A stretch of DNA of 64,000 bases from RGZA01 sp041917755 (lineage in GTDB: Bacteria; Pseudomonadota; Alphaproteobacteria; UBA9219; RGZA01): assembly GCA_041917755.1 (NCBI GenBank), contig JAYRWY010000007.1, positions 1 through 64,000 on the forward strand, read 5' to 3'. Below, piece by piece: positions 41,509 through 50,692 of the stretch; the stretch's first letter is position 1, and each line of letters opens with the position of its first letter. The translations under genes were made by a program, and so were the position numbers. The notes under the pieces were generated by a model. The model ran no database searches. It was given only the letters and a program-made list of their open reading frames with translations, and was not told the DNA's origin.

Positions 41509-42396
41509 TTATTTAGGTGAGGGGTCTTGCTCTTTGCCATTTGTCAGATAGCCAGCCACGCGTGTAAGAGCCCGTTTGGTGCGTTCGGCCTTTAAATCAA
41601 AGAGTTTGGCAGGTTCTGAATCCGGCGCTGCTTGCGGGGCGAGGCGATGAAAACCGCTACGTGGTTTGGATGGCGTGGGGCGGCTTTGCAGACGTTGCTG
41701 GCGTTGCTGTTGCTGCGGGTTATCGTCTCGTTCAAGGCTCTCACGGCCCATGCTCATGCCCATATGGAATTGATGGACGTGGTTGACATGAAGCTGCACT
41801 TCTTTTTCAAGGTTCAAAGGCAGAATGGATACCAGATCATATTTGCTCATCTGGCTATCGCAATGTGCCAGCATGATATCCATGGGATGTTGCAGCAATG
41901 TTGGCGCGATACGGCGTAGTTCATGCAGGGCCACCATGGCGACAGAATAAAATTCAGCCATGGCATGGGTGGTGGTTTCGCCGCGTTCATTCAGCACAGA
42001 ACTGTAATCAAGATATTCAGCAACCCTGCGTACGGTGTCCATCAATCCATCCAGTTGTTCTTTGATGGGACCGTTAATCACAGTGTCACGCGCAATGGCT
42101 GGATCGGCCTGGGTGGCTGCATATTCTTGCGCGCAGCGCAGATAGCGAAGAGCGATGGTGCGGGTGGCCCCTTGAATGCGGCTATAGGGGGTCATACCGG
42201 TATGGGTGGCATTGGCAAAGCTGCCCGCAGCGCCATCCCAAGCAGCGGGGGTGAGGCCAAATTCTTGTCTGAGGATGCCCAGATAGGTTTGCCATGCAGC
42301 GTCAAATTGCCGGCTACCTGTTTCCATGACATGGTCGGGCGTTTGATGGCGTGCAATCGCAAGCGTGATGCGGGTGATAATTTCTAGTTCATACAT
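41509..42396 (-). CDS. Orphan, member of a tandem paralogue pair (A)
   Basis: A 295-residue protein from ATG 42396 (MYELEIITRI). It is helical and soluble, with a Gln/Arg-rich linker (QQQQRQQRLQSRP, about 232-245) before a C-terminal tail that includes FDLKAERTKRALTRVAGYL. The central motif A-E-F-Y-S-V-A-M-V-A-L-H-E-L-R matches G-D-F-Y-S-V-A-L-F-T-F-K-E-L-R in the next gene upstream, so the two are paralogues. No known family. Both lie inverted between hisZ and purA. Confidence 0.7.
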   Translation of the reverse strand: MYELEIITRITLAIARHQTPDHVMETGSRQFDAAWQTYLGILRQEFGLTPAAWDGAAGSFANATHTGMTPYSRIQGATRTIALRYLRCAQEYAATQADPAIARDTVINGPIKEQLDGLMDTVRRVAEYLDYSSVLNERGETTTHAMAEFYSVAMVALHELRRIAPTLLQHPMDIMLAHCDSQMSKYDLVSILPLNLEKEVQLHVNHVHQFHMGMSMGRESLERDDNPQQQQRQQRLQSRPTPSKPRSGFHRLAPQAAPDSEPAKLFDLKAERTKRALTRVAGYLTNGKEQDPSPK

Positions 42397-42525
42397 AATC
42401 GATACGCGCGGCTTATAACGTAAAAAATAATATATAGGCTTTTGTTTTATGATGCGAGCATAGTTGCTCAGCATGAAAGCAAAAAGGCATTTATGCCGGT
42501 ATAAGTGCTTGTATTTCTGGTGTTA

Positions 42526-43257
42526 TTACAATTTGTTTTGAGGCTGTGCGCGCTGCTTCAGGTCTTGAAAATTTACAACCGAAGCACCTTCTGCTTTGGG
42601 AACGGTAATGCCACGGCGTTGTGGCAGCGGGATAACGCCTCTGCTTTTTAACGCTTCTGCTTCGCGGTCATGCGCGGTAGCCAGACGGGGCAAATGATAA
42701 TGGCGAAGGCATTCTTCAAAATCGACAATGGCGGAATCTATATCTTTATGAAATCCGGCGCTTAAATTGGCGCGCAATTCTTTGAATGTGAATAAAGCAA
42801 CCGAATAAAAATCACCAAGGGCTTTACGGACATCATCTGTCATGCCGCCTTCGGGTTTATAAGCCAATAGGCTTTCTTTGACATGCAGGGCGATTTTAGT
42901 CATCAACACCAGCTTGGGGCCAATGGCGTAGGAATAGCGCTGTTCGAGCGGCATGGAAGATGATTTGAGCTGTTCTTCGGCGCAGGATAATCCGCTGGTG
43001 ATGTAGCTCATGGCCAGATGATAGGTCGCTGTTTTTACCGATTTGACCGTGAGTAGTTTATTGGGCTCTTGCGTCAGCACCATGGAGGCGCTTGCTTTCC
43101 AGATTTTGATATATTCATCCGGTGTCTTTGGCACGCGCATCATGAATATCAGCCATGCGGTATCAAAATCGATGCTTTCGCTCTCGGGCAGACGCGCGGG
43201 CGAGTTACCCAGCAGGTACTCACGCGAAACTTTGAAAATATCGTCCAAGCGATGCAT
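42526..43257 (-). CDS. Orphan, member of a tandem paralogue pair (B)
   Basis: A 243-residue soluble helical protein. It shares the D-F-Y-S-V-A-x-x-x-x-K-E-L-R block and a following D-I-D-S-A-I-V-D segment with the gene at 41509-42396, and a C-terminal F-Q-D-L-K-Q-R tail like FDLKAER there. No known family, no membrane segments. Its stop is 130 bp from the start of its paralogue, with a small hairpin and T-run (near 42483-42500, minus strand) between them. Confidence 0.7.
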   Translation of the reverse strand: MHRLDDIFKVSREYLLGNSPARLPESESIDFDTAWLIFMMRVPKTPDEYIKIWKASASMVLTQEPNKLLTVKSVKTATYHLAMSYITSGLSCAEEQLKSSSMPLEQRYSYAIGPKLVLMTKIALHVKESLLAYKPEGGMTDDVRKALGDFYSVALFTFKELRANLSAGFHKDIDSAIVDFEECLRHYHLPRLATAHDREAEALKSRGVIPLPQRRGITVPKAEGASVVNFQDLKQRAQPQNKL

Positions 43258-43497
43258 ATAACAGTCTATATTTGAAACGGGTTTAAATAATTAGTTGAGC
43301 CCGCATCTTGGCGTGGCATCCATATCTAATGCGGGTGACTTTAAAACGCAGACATGAAAGCAAAAAGCCCTTTTTACTGGCTTATTTAAGCCTCTTGCCT
43401 AATTTCAATTTAAGCGCGGGTTTTGCTTGTTCTTTGCCAAGAGTCTTGGTTTATTAAGGCCTCATTTCAACCGCCCCCAGTTTATTAAGGACATGTC

Positions 43498-44790
43498 ATG
43501 CCCAATGTAGCCGTCGTCGGAGCCCAATGGGGCGATGAAGGTAAAGGAAAAGTCGTTGATTGGCTTTCAAGCAGAGCCGATGTGGTGGTGCGTTTTCAAG
43601 GCGGACATAATGCCGGTCACACATTGGTGATTGATGGCGTGACGTATAAACTTTCACTGCTGCCTTCAGGTGTGGTGCGCGGCGGAAAATTATCCATCAT
43701 TGGTAATGGCGTAGTGGTTGATCCGACTGCGTTGCTGAAAGAAATGGATAACATTGCCGGACAAGGCATTAAAATTACCCCGCAAAATTTATTGCTGGCG
43801 GAAAACGCCGCATTGATTTTGCCGGTGCATGGCATGCTTGACCGCGCACGCGAAGCATCCAAAGGGAATTCAAAAATTGGCACGACGGGACGTGGCATTG
43901 GCCCGGCCTATGAAGACAAGGTAGGACGCAGAGCCATTCGTGTATGCGATTTACAGCACCCCGAACACCTGAAAACGAAGCTGACCGAATTGCTGGAACA
44001 CCACAATTTACTGCTCAAAGGCTATGGCGCGGAAACGGTCAGCGTTGACCAGTTGTATGGTGAATTGATGCAGATGGCGCCGCGCTTGCTATCGCATGCC
44101 GCGCCGGTATGGCGCGTATTGGATGAAGCCAACCGTGCCGGTAAGCGCATTTTGTTTGAAGGCGCGCAGGGCATTATGCTTGATGTAGATTTTGGAACCT
44201 ATCCATTCGTGACTTCTTCCAACACGGTTGCCGCGCAAGCAGCCACCGGAAGCGGTATTGGTCCCAAGGCGATCGGTATGGTGTTGGGTATTTGCAAAGC
44301 CTACACCACGCGTGTGGGTTCTGGCCCATTCCCCACAGAAGAGTTGAGTGAAATTGGCGAATTGATCGGCCAAAAGGGCAGAGAGTTTGGCGTGGTGACC
44401 GGACGCAAGCGTCGTTGCGGTTGGTTTGATAGCGTGATGGTACGTCAAGCTGTGAAGTTTGGCGGCATTGATGGCTTGACCCTGACCAAGCTGGACATTC
44501 TGGATGGATTTAAAGAACTGAAAATCGGTGTGGGTTACAAGATTGGCAAAGAGCAGTTTGATTACCTGCCTTCCGACCAGTTCGCGCAGGCAAAAATCGA
44601 ACCCATCTATGAAACGATTGAAGGTTGGCAAGGCACCACCGCAGGTGCGCGCAGCTGGGCACAACTTCCCGCGCAAGCTATTAAATATGTGCGCCGCATT
44701 GAAGAACTGACGGGTGCGCCGGTGACCATTCTCTCCACCAGCCCGGAACGGGAAGATACTATCCTGATGAAAGACCCATTCGAGGGTTAA
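43498..44790 (+). CDS. purA: Adenylosuccinate synthetase
   Basis: A 430-residue PurA, full length. It condenses IMP and aspartate using GTP, the first committed step to AMP. Seen: the P-loop-like Q-W-G-D-E-G-K-G-K at 10-18, GHNAGHT, GTTGRGIGPAYEDKVGR, and VTGRKRRCGWFD. AAGGA lies 7 nt before the ATG. The 240 bp upstream hold no gene. Confidence 0.98.
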   Translation: MPNVAVVGAQWGDEGKGKVVDWLSSRADVVVRFQGGHNAGHTLVIDGVTYKLSLLPSGVVRGGKLSIIGNGVVVDPTALLKEMDNIAGQGIKITPQNLLLAENAALILPVHGMLDRAREASKGNSKIGTTGRGIGPAYEDKVGRRAIRVCDLQHPEHLKTKLTELLEHHNLLLKGYGAETVSVDQLYGELMQMAPRLLSHAAPVWRVLDEANRAGKRILFEGAQGIMLDVDFGTYPFVTSSNTVAAQAATGSGIGPKAIGMVLGICKAYTTRVGSGPFPTEELSEIGELIGQKGREFGVVTGRKRRCGWFDSVMVRQAVKFGGIDGLTLTKLDILDGFKELKIGVGYKIGKEQFDYLPSDQFAQAKIEPIYETIEGWQGTTAGARSWAQLPAQAIKYVRRIEELTGAPVTILSTSPEREDTILMKDPFEG

Positions 44791-44865
44791 GGGTTGAGGC
44801 TTCAGAGTTGAGCGGCTATGGTTATTGTTCGCCAATAACGTTCACTTGTTATATCTTCCCTTTTC

Positions 44866-46854
44866 ATGGCCATTTTCAACGACCGCTACACGATTGATGA
44901 AAACCAGCCGCTGCCGGATTTTGACATGCCGACAGCCAAGGCCTATGTCGTTCAAAGCAAACTTAGCAATGCATCGCCATTGATGGCCTATGTCGTGATG
45001 GGGCATTTGCCCACGCGTCTTGACATGCTGTCAGGTTTTCATGGCTTGTCGCATCCAGGGCTGTGCATGGTGCATGAAGCGCATGTCATTGATTGGCCGC
45101 CCACCGGCCAGCGCCATGTTGCGATTATTTATGACATGCTGAAAGGCAATCGTTTAGCACCGCTGGGTGAAGCAGGCGCGCCGCATGGTCCGTTCCCGCC
45201 GATTAAAGAAAGCCTGTTGATTGATAGTTTCATTCGTCCATTGGGCGGCGCGTTGTGCCAGATTGCCAAGATGGGATTATTCCATGGTTCCATCCGCGCC
45301 GATAATGTGTTTGTGGGTGATGGCAATGTTGTGAAGCTGGGCGAATGTTTGACGGGGCCTTGCGGGTTGCGTCAGCCCGCCCAATATGAAACGCCGCACC
45401 GTGCGATTGCGCCGGATATCGCGCGCGGATCAGGGACGGTGGGCGATGATTTTTATGCCTTTGGCGTCACTGTGCTTAGCGCATTGATCGGTGATTTGCC
45501 GCTGCGGGATTTAACGCCTGAAGCGATTGTGCAGCTGAAAATCGAACGCGGTAGCTATGCTGCCTTGGCGGGGGAGCGCCGCTTTAGCCAAGCCACCATC
45601 GAATTGTTGCGCGGATTGCTGACCGATGATCCGGCGATGCGATGGAATGTTGAAGATTTTGAACAATGGCTGGCGGGACGCCGGTTGACGCCGCGGCAAT
45701 CGACGATTGCCAAAAAGGCCAGTCGTCCGTTGCGCTTTGGCGAGGTCGATTATATCCAGTTGCGCCAATTATTGACCGCGATGAGCGATGATACCAAATT
45801 GGCGGCGGCGATGATTACCAATCAGGATTTAACGCGCTGGATTGGCCACGGATTTTCCGATGAAAAGGCCATTAAAAATCTGGATTTGGCCATCGCGCAT
45901 ACAAGAGCGCAGCGTTTTGGCCCGGAAGATGAACGGTTGGTCAGTAATGTTCAAATCGCGCTCGATCCGCTCGCGCCCATTCGTTATCGCGGAATAAAAG
46001 TCTATCCCACCGGTATTGCACCGCTGCTGGCGCAGATGATATTGACCGAGGCACCTTTGAGTAATTTTGCAGAATTGGTGCTGAACGGGTTGCCAACGCA
46101 TTGGTATTCACATCAATACGATACCAAGCAAGGCAGTTTAATTGTTGCCGTACAGCAATGCGAAAAAGCGGTTGATATTATTCAGAACAAGGCGTTGGGC
46201 TTTGGGCTTGAGCGGTTTTTATATGACATTAACCCGACCTTGCCATGCTTGAACCCGCAAATCCGTGATCGTTATGTGCTTACCCTCAAGCAATTACTGG
46301 AAGCAATGGAGCGCCGTGCGCCATTGGGTGGATTGCAATTGATTGACCGTCATATTGCCGGATTTATCATGTCGCGTGATAAAAAAGTTTCGATGATGGT
46401 CATGCAAAATATTGATCAGGTGCGCGACATGACCCGTCGCAATATCGGGATTTTGAATTTGTATACGAATTTGCAAGAACAATATGGGCCAGATAATTTG
46501 AAAAACCTGGCGGCCGTGTTGCTGCCATTGACCGAAGAAGCTGTGAAGCGGTTCCATAATCGTCCGCGCCAGGAACGGGTGCGCAAAGAACTAAAGTCTG
46601 CGGCGGCAACGGGCAGGCTGATTAATCTGCTTAATCTGGTGGATGATACGGATACGGTGATTTTGGATTCACAGGAATTTGTAGCCGCCAAAATGTTGTA
46701 TCAGGAAACCGAACAGGAAGCTGAACGGCTTGCCAACTATGCCAAGGATAAGAAAATGCTGGCTGAACAGGCCGGGCAGCCTTTGGCGGCAGTGATTGCG
46801 GTAGGGATTTCGTTCTTTTCGTTGCTGGTTATTTTGTTGCGATTGTTTCAATAA
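44866..46854 (+). CDS. Membrane-anchored pseudokinase
   Basis: A 662-residue protein. Residues about 20-275 have a protein-kinase fold, but key residues are lost. The catalytic loop reads H-G-S-I-R-A-D-N (140-147) with Ser in place of the catalytic Asp, and the DFG position is L-G-E (158-160). There is no glycine-rich loop. The F-helix motif D-D-F-Y-A-F-G-V-T-V is intact. A long helical middle (280-600) and one C-terminal membrane helix (about 638-660) follow. It would be an inactive scaffold or sensor at the inner membrane. The next gene, 9 bp on, encodes a small membrane protein and is probably its partner. Confidence 0.85.
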   Translation: MAIFNDRYTIDENQPLPDFDMPTAKAYVVQSKLSNASPLMAYVVMGHLPTRLDMLSGFHGLSHPGLCMVHEAHVIDWPPTGQRHVAIIYDMLKGNRLAPLGEAGAPHGPFPPIKESLLIDSFIRPLGGALCQIAKMGLFHGSIRADNVFVGDGNVVKLGECLTGPCGLRQPAQYETPHRAIAPDIARGSGTVGDDFYAFGVTVLSALIGDLPLRDLTPEAIVQLKIERGSYAALAGERRFSQATIELLRGLLTDDPAMRWNVEDFEQWLAGRRLTPRQSTIAKKASRPLRFGEVDYIQLRQLLTAMSDDTKLAAAMITNQDLTRWIGHGFSDEKAIKNLDLAIAHTRAQRFGPEDERLVSNVQIALDPLAPIRYRGIKVYPTGIAPLLAQMILTEAPLSNFAELVLNGLPTHWYSHQYDTKQGSLIVAVQQCEKAVDIIQNKALGFGLERFLYDINPTLPCLNPQIRDRYVLTLKQLLEAMERRAPLGGLQLIDRHIAGFIMSRDKKVSMMVMQNIDQVRDMTRRNIGILNLYTNLQEQYGPDNLKNLAAVLLPLTEEAVKRFHNRPRQERVRKELKSAAATGRLINLLNLVDDTDTVILDSQEFVAAKMLYQETEQEAERLANYAKDKKMLAEQAGQPLAAVIAVGISFFSLLVILLRLFQ

Positions 46855-46863
46855 GGATGCGTC

Positions 46864-47361
46864 ATGTCTAAAGCGCCTGCAAAAGCTGTTGCAAAGCCTG
46901 CCGCCAAAGGTGGTAAGGGCGCCAAGGGCGGCGGCGGTAAAAAGAAGAACGGCTTGTTTCCTGCCTTTTTGATTTTGGGCATTGGGTCTTTGTTTGTGCT
47001 GCCCGCCAGCATTGTGGCCTTGGCAGGATTAATCCCGACGCTGGCTACCGCAATGACCGATAAAAGCCGTGCGCATAGTGTGACGGTGGCGGTGGGCTCT
47101 CTCAATTTGACGGGTGTTATGTATGTGGTTATCCAGATTTTCCAGAAGGGATTGCGTCTGGATTACGCCATGCAATTACTGCAAGACCCGCTGAACTGGT
47201 TGATTATGTGGGGCGGCGCCGGGATTGGGCTTGCGTTACTCTCGCTTATTCCGCCGATTGTTGCGCAGGTCTTGACGACGATTTCGGAATTTAAATTGCA
47301 AAAACTGAAAGCCAATCAGGCTGAAATCAGAAAAATGTGGGGCGAAGACGTGAAGGGTTGA
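46864..47361 (+). CDS. Small membrane protein, pseudokinase partner candidate
   Basis: A 165-residue protein with a basic Ala/Lys/Gly-rich N-terminus (1-29), a membrane segment near 31-58, another near 75-90, and a third near 110-138. A short Lys/Glu tail follows (KLQKLKANQAEIRKMWGED). It resembles no named family that I recognise. The 9-bp gap to the pseudokinase gene implies one operon and joint function. Confidence 0.8.
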   Translation: MSKAPAKAVAKPAAKGGKGAKGGGGKKKNGLFPAFLILGIGSLFVLPASIVALAGLIPTLATAMTDKSRAHSVTVAVGSLNLTGVMYVVIQIFQKGLRLDYAMQLLQDPLNWLIMWGGAGIGLALLSLIPPIVAQVLTTISEFKLQKLKANQAEIRKMWGEDVKG

Positions 47362-47373
47362 TGCGCGCGGGAA

Positions 47374-48069
47374 TTATTCGCCGCCGCCTTGAAATGTGCC
47401 CATCAGATGTTTGCCTGCGCCCATTAATTTCTGCATCCATGCAGGCCCGACATGCGGCGCCGCTGCATTTTGGGTTTGGGCAGGCGATGGCGGGCTGAGG
47501 CGTGAGAAGCGTGTGAGCCAGAAGGATGGCTCCACATCGTCTTCATTCAAGCGGGCTTGTAAACGAAGTGTTGCCAGCTGTTGCAGTGCTGCTCTCGCAT
47601 TCACGCCGACGATACCGGTATACGCGCCAACGCGCCCGCTGACATGGGATAAGGTTGAGGCATCCATATTCGATGAAAAAGCATCGCCCAGCATGCCGAT
47701 GATTTGCCCCGCCAGCATAATCATTTGCGCAGGCGGGATGGCGGCGCGGTCTGGCAGCAAGACATCCAGTAAACTTTTGCCATCCATCACATATTTATTG
47801 CCAGACCCCATGACGAGGCGAAGCTGTGACTTGCTTTGACCGGAACCGAATACGTGCTGCACCGAGAATGGCGCGCTGGACATCGAACAATATAAATTAT
47901 TGGTTTTGAAATGTTGGGTGAGTTGGGCTTTTTCCTGCGCATTGGTTTTGGGGCTGGCCAAGCGTTGGCATTGCGAGAAAGTGGGCATGCGTGGTTGCGC
48001 CTCTTGGGCTGCGGCAGGCCATGCGGTAAGGCATAGGCATATATATAAGAGTACGAAAAACGGGCGCAT
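47374..48069 (-). CDS. Exported protein, unknown
   Basis: A 231-residue protein from ATG 48069 (signal MRPFFVLLYICLCLTAWPAAA, cleavage near AQA). The mature part has two cysteines near the N-terminus (F-S-Q-C-Q-R-L and L-Y-C-S-M, a possible disulfide) and a helical C-terminal region. It ends in a Gly-rich tail (FQGGGE). No recognised family. Convergent with the small membrane protein gene. Confidence 0.75.
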   Translation of the reverse strand: MRPFFVLLYICLCLTAWPAAAQEAQPRMPTFSQCQRLASPKTNAQEKAQLTQHFKTNNLYCSMSSAPFSVQHVFGSGQSKSQLRLVMGSGNKYVMDGKSLLDVLLPDRAAIPPAQMIMLAGQIIGMLGDAFSSNMDASTLSHVSGRVGAYTGIVGVNARAALQQLATLRLQARLNEDDVEPSFWLTRFSRLSPPSPAQTQNAAAPHVGPAWMQKLMGAGKHLMGTFQGGGE

Positions 48070-48196
48070 GACCAAGCCTAACCGGAAATCCTTCAAAACA
48101 AGGTTAATAAAGAGTTTAACCCAGCACCTATCGCCTATATTCAGACATTGTTTAGGGTTATGACCGTAGGATAAAGTTGATTAAACGGATAGGCAT

Positions 48197-48505
48197 ATGG
48201 CTTACGCATCTTTTGCAGCACAACGCGCAGATGAACTTGATGATGGATTGGGATTGACCAGTCGCATCAGGCAGGTTGCTGTTGCCGAGCGCGGGGCAAG
48301 AGAATCTCAAGGGGCAACCATTGAAGATCCGATTGCAGCAATTCAATCTTCCCCAACGGCAGAAAACTTTGCAGGCCCGGATATGGCATCGGCGCAGACC
48401 ATTCCTTCTCCCTCCGGTAGTAGTGATGACGCGCGGCCACGCCCCGATAGCAATCCTAAACTCACACGCTTGATGGCGCCGACGGCTCCTTCAGGCATGG
48501 GTTAG
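48197..48505 (+). CDS. Small protein with MAY and PSGMG termini (1)
   Basis: A 102-residue soluble protein starting M-A-Y-A-S-F-A-A and ending A-P-S-G-M-G. It is Ala/Ser/Pro/Asp-rich and probably disordered in the C-terminal half. The same end motifs occur in the next gene (48606-49058). No signal peptide, no family. The terminal PSGMG may be a recognition tag. Confidence 0.6.
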   Translation: MAYASFAAQRADELDDGLGLTSRIRQVAVAERGARESQGATIEDPIAAIQSSPTAENFAGPDMASAQTIPSPSGSSDDARPRPDSNPKLTRLMAPTAPSGMG

Positions 48506-48605
48506 TTTAACGCCCATTAACCACATTAATTCAGATTGCATTCAGACCTACCACGTAGGATGGGAGGATCGTTTATTGATTTCTTGAAAACAGGATTTTG
48601 TGTTC

Positions 48606-49058
48606 ATGGCATATGTTGCAACACGACGACCAGAACTGGGCCAGCTTGGCACTATGACTGTGGCTGAGCAGCGAGATGAGGTGAGCGGCGCGCAAATCAG
48701 CCGTCAATTCCACCAGAATACACCGCAAGTGCAGGTGCAGCGGGCATTGGAGCGACAGGATCTGGCGGCGCTGACTGAGGCATTGAAGAACAATCCGCAA
48801 TTACTGAATGGTAATCCGACACTGGCCGAGCAATTGCGCAAAAACGAGTTCTTCCAGCAAAACCGCGAGCAGATAGCCTCGTCATTATCTACCCCGGATC
48901 CATCGAATAGAGACATGCCGGTGCCGCTAGAAGTTCAGGCATTGGCGGCACGAATTGGCGGTTTGGTTCCACCCGAACAAGGCCGCGCAGGAGTGCCGCG
49001 TCAAGACGTTGCCATGCAACAACGGCAGAGTTTCCAAATGCCGAGCGGCATGGGTTAG
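48606..49058 (+). CDS. Small protein with MAY and PSGMG termini (2)
   Basis: A 150-residue protein starting M-A-Y-V-A-T-R-R and ending Q-M-P-S-G-M-G. It is Gln-rich, with a helical middle (VQVQRALERQDLAALTEALK). AGGA lies 10 nt before this ATG and 4 nt before an in-frame GTG at 48600; the ATG is preferred because it makes the N-terminus match the previous gene. Function unknown. Confidence 0.65.
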   Translation: MAYVATRRPELGQLGTMTVAEQRDEVSGAQISRQFHQNTPQVQVQRALERQDLAALTEALKNNPQLLNGNPTLAEQLRKNEFFQQNREQIASSLSTPDPSNRDMPVPLEVQALAARIGGLVPPEQGRAGVPRQDVAMQQRQSFQMPSGMG

Positions 49059-49074
49059 TTCTCAGATTTAAATT

Positions 49075-50079
49075 TTAAATTCCGTAACGCTTTCCGGCTT
49101 CAGCCAGAAATGCTTCGCTTGGCTGTGAGACCACCAATGCGCCAGCCTCTGCACGTTCGGCTTCGGCCAAGACGGTGGATAGATACCGCTCCGTATAGCT
49201 GGGGATAATCACCACAATCAATTTGCCTTTATGTTCCGGCTTTGCGGCAACGCGCAACGCGGCGGCCACGGCTGCGCCGCTGCTGATGCCGACGGGAATG
49301 CCGTGCTGTTTAATCAGTGTGCGGGCCATCGCCAAACTATCGGCGCTGTTCACTTGCTCGATGCTATCAATCATCGATTTATCAAGCGTATTGGGGATGA
49401 AGCCCGCGCCAATGCCCTGAATTTTATGCGGGTTGGGTTTACCGCCGGAGATGACGGGAGATTCTTCAGGTTCTACCGCGACCATTTTTAATGATGGCTT
49501 CTTGGCTTTGAGCGCCTTGCCAATACCCGACAATGTGCCGCCCGTGCCGACGCCGGAAATGATGATGTCCACTTTACCATCAGTATCATCCCAGATTTCC
49601 TGCGCGGTGGTTTGCGCGTGAATGGCCGGATTGGCGGGGTTATCAAATTGTTCCATCATGATGGAATTTTTGTCGGCTGCGACCATTTCCATCGCCTTGG
49701 CAATCGCGCCGCGCATACCGTTGGCGGCAGGCGTAATCACCACGTTTGCGCCAAGAAGTAATAGTAGCGAGCGGCGTTCCATCGACATGGTTTCCGGCAT
49801 GACGAGGGTGAGCGGATAGCCCTTTGCGGCAGCAACAAAGGCAAGGCCGATGCCGGTATTACCAGACGTTGGCTCGACAATGCTCATGCCTTTTTTCAAG
49901 CGGCCGGATTTTTCGGCATCTTCCAGCATGGCTTTGCCAATACGGTCTTTGACCGAACCCAGCGGATTAAAAAATTCCAATTTCAGCACGATATCAGCAT
50001 CGCCATTGCCAAGACCCGGCACACGAATGAGCGGGGTGTGGCCAATCGTATCAAGAATGGAGGGGTGAATGTTCATCAA
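49075..50079 (-). CDS. cysK: Cysteine synthase
   Basis: A 334-residue O-acetylserine sulfhydrylase, PLP-dependent. It turns O-acetylserine plus sulfide into cysteine. The PLP lysine is in NPLGSVKDRIG (about 44). The PTSGNTGIGLAF substrate loop and the GTGGTLSGIGK phosphate-binding loop are present. It follows cysE on the same strand (20-bp gap), so substrate supply and use are coupled. The two products form the classical cysteine synthase complex. Confidence 0.95.
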   Translation of the reverse strand: MMNIHPSILDTIGHTPLIRVPGLGNGDADIVLKLEFFNPLGSVKDRIGKAMLEDAEKSGRLKKGMSIVEPTSGNTGIGLAFVAAAKGYPLTLVMPETMSMERRSLLLLLGANVVITPAANGMRGAIAKAMEMVAADKNSIMMEQFDNPANPAIHAQTTAQEIWDDTDGKVDIIISGVGTGGTLSGIGKALKAKKPSLKMVAVEPEESPVISGGKPNPHKIQGIGAGFIPNTLDKSMIDSIEQVNSADSLAMARTLIKQHGIPVGISSGAAVAAALRVAAKPEHKGKLIVVIIPSYTERYLSTVLAEAERAEAGALVVSQPSEAFLAEAGKRYGI

Positions 50080-50099
50080 GCACCTATGGGTTGGAACGC

Positions 50100-50621
50100 T
50101 TATTCAGCAGCAGATTGCGCGGTATCGGTGGGCAATGAAATGCGGGCAGGAATGCCAAATGCGGTGGCGCCATTGGGAATGTTTTTGGTGACCACGGAAT
50201 TCGCGCCGATTTTGGCATCATCGCCAATTGTGATATTGCCAATCAGTTTTGCGCCTGCGCCAACCATAACGCGGTTGCCGATGGTGGGGTGGCGTTTACC
50301 AAAACCGCCTTTGCCGCCCAAAGTGACGCCGTGGAAAATCAAACAATCATCACCGATTTCGGCGGTTTCGCCAATGACCACGCCCATGCCATGGTCGATA
50401 ACCAGATTTTTTCCGATGCGTGCGCCGGGATGAATTTCAATGCCGGTGAAGAGGCGGGAAATTTCGCAGACCAAACGCGGGAAAAACGGAACGCCCCATG
50501 TATAGAGCTGATGCGCAAGACGATGCATCAATACCGCCTTCACGCCGGGGTAGAGCAAGGCAACCTCGATCAGGCTGCGGGCGGCGGGGTCATTCTTTTT
50601 ATAGGCTTCAAGTAGTGACAT
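50100..50621 (-). CDS. cysE: Serine O-acetyltransferase
   Basis: A 173-residue SAT, shorter than the E. coli enzyme because most of the N-terminal helical domain is missing, as in the EpsC-like short form. Left-handed beta-helix hexads run through about 65-150. Catalytic His lies in D-H-G-M-G-V-V-I-G-E-T and the acetyl-CoA region in FHGVTLGGKGGFGKRHPTIG. It acetylates serine for the CysK encoded just downstream. A C-terminal tail similar to that of CysK-binding SATs ends in a short Ala/Glu sequence, not the usual Ile, so complex formation is uncertain. Confidence 0.93.
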   Translation of the reverse strand: MSLLEAYKKNDPAARSLIEVALLYPGVKAVLMHRLAHQLYTWGVPFFPRLVCEISRLFTGIEIHPGARIGKNLVIDHGMGVVIGETAEIGDDCLIFHGVTLGGKGGFGKRHPTIGNRVMVGAGAKLIGNITIGDDAKIGANSVVTKNIPNGATAFGIPARISLPTDTAQSAAE

Positions 50622-50692
50622 AGTGTTCCGGTGAGTATTGAAAGCAAGGTAGGTCTAAGACCATACAGTTCAAGGCCGGATATGTTAAGAGC

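Noticed and set aside
42472..43367. Shared 14-15-bp sequence CATGAAAGCAAAAAG at 42472 and 43352
   Set aside because: Each is the T-run side of a small hairpin upstream of the two paralogues on the minus strand; likely terminator tails or shared leader remnants.
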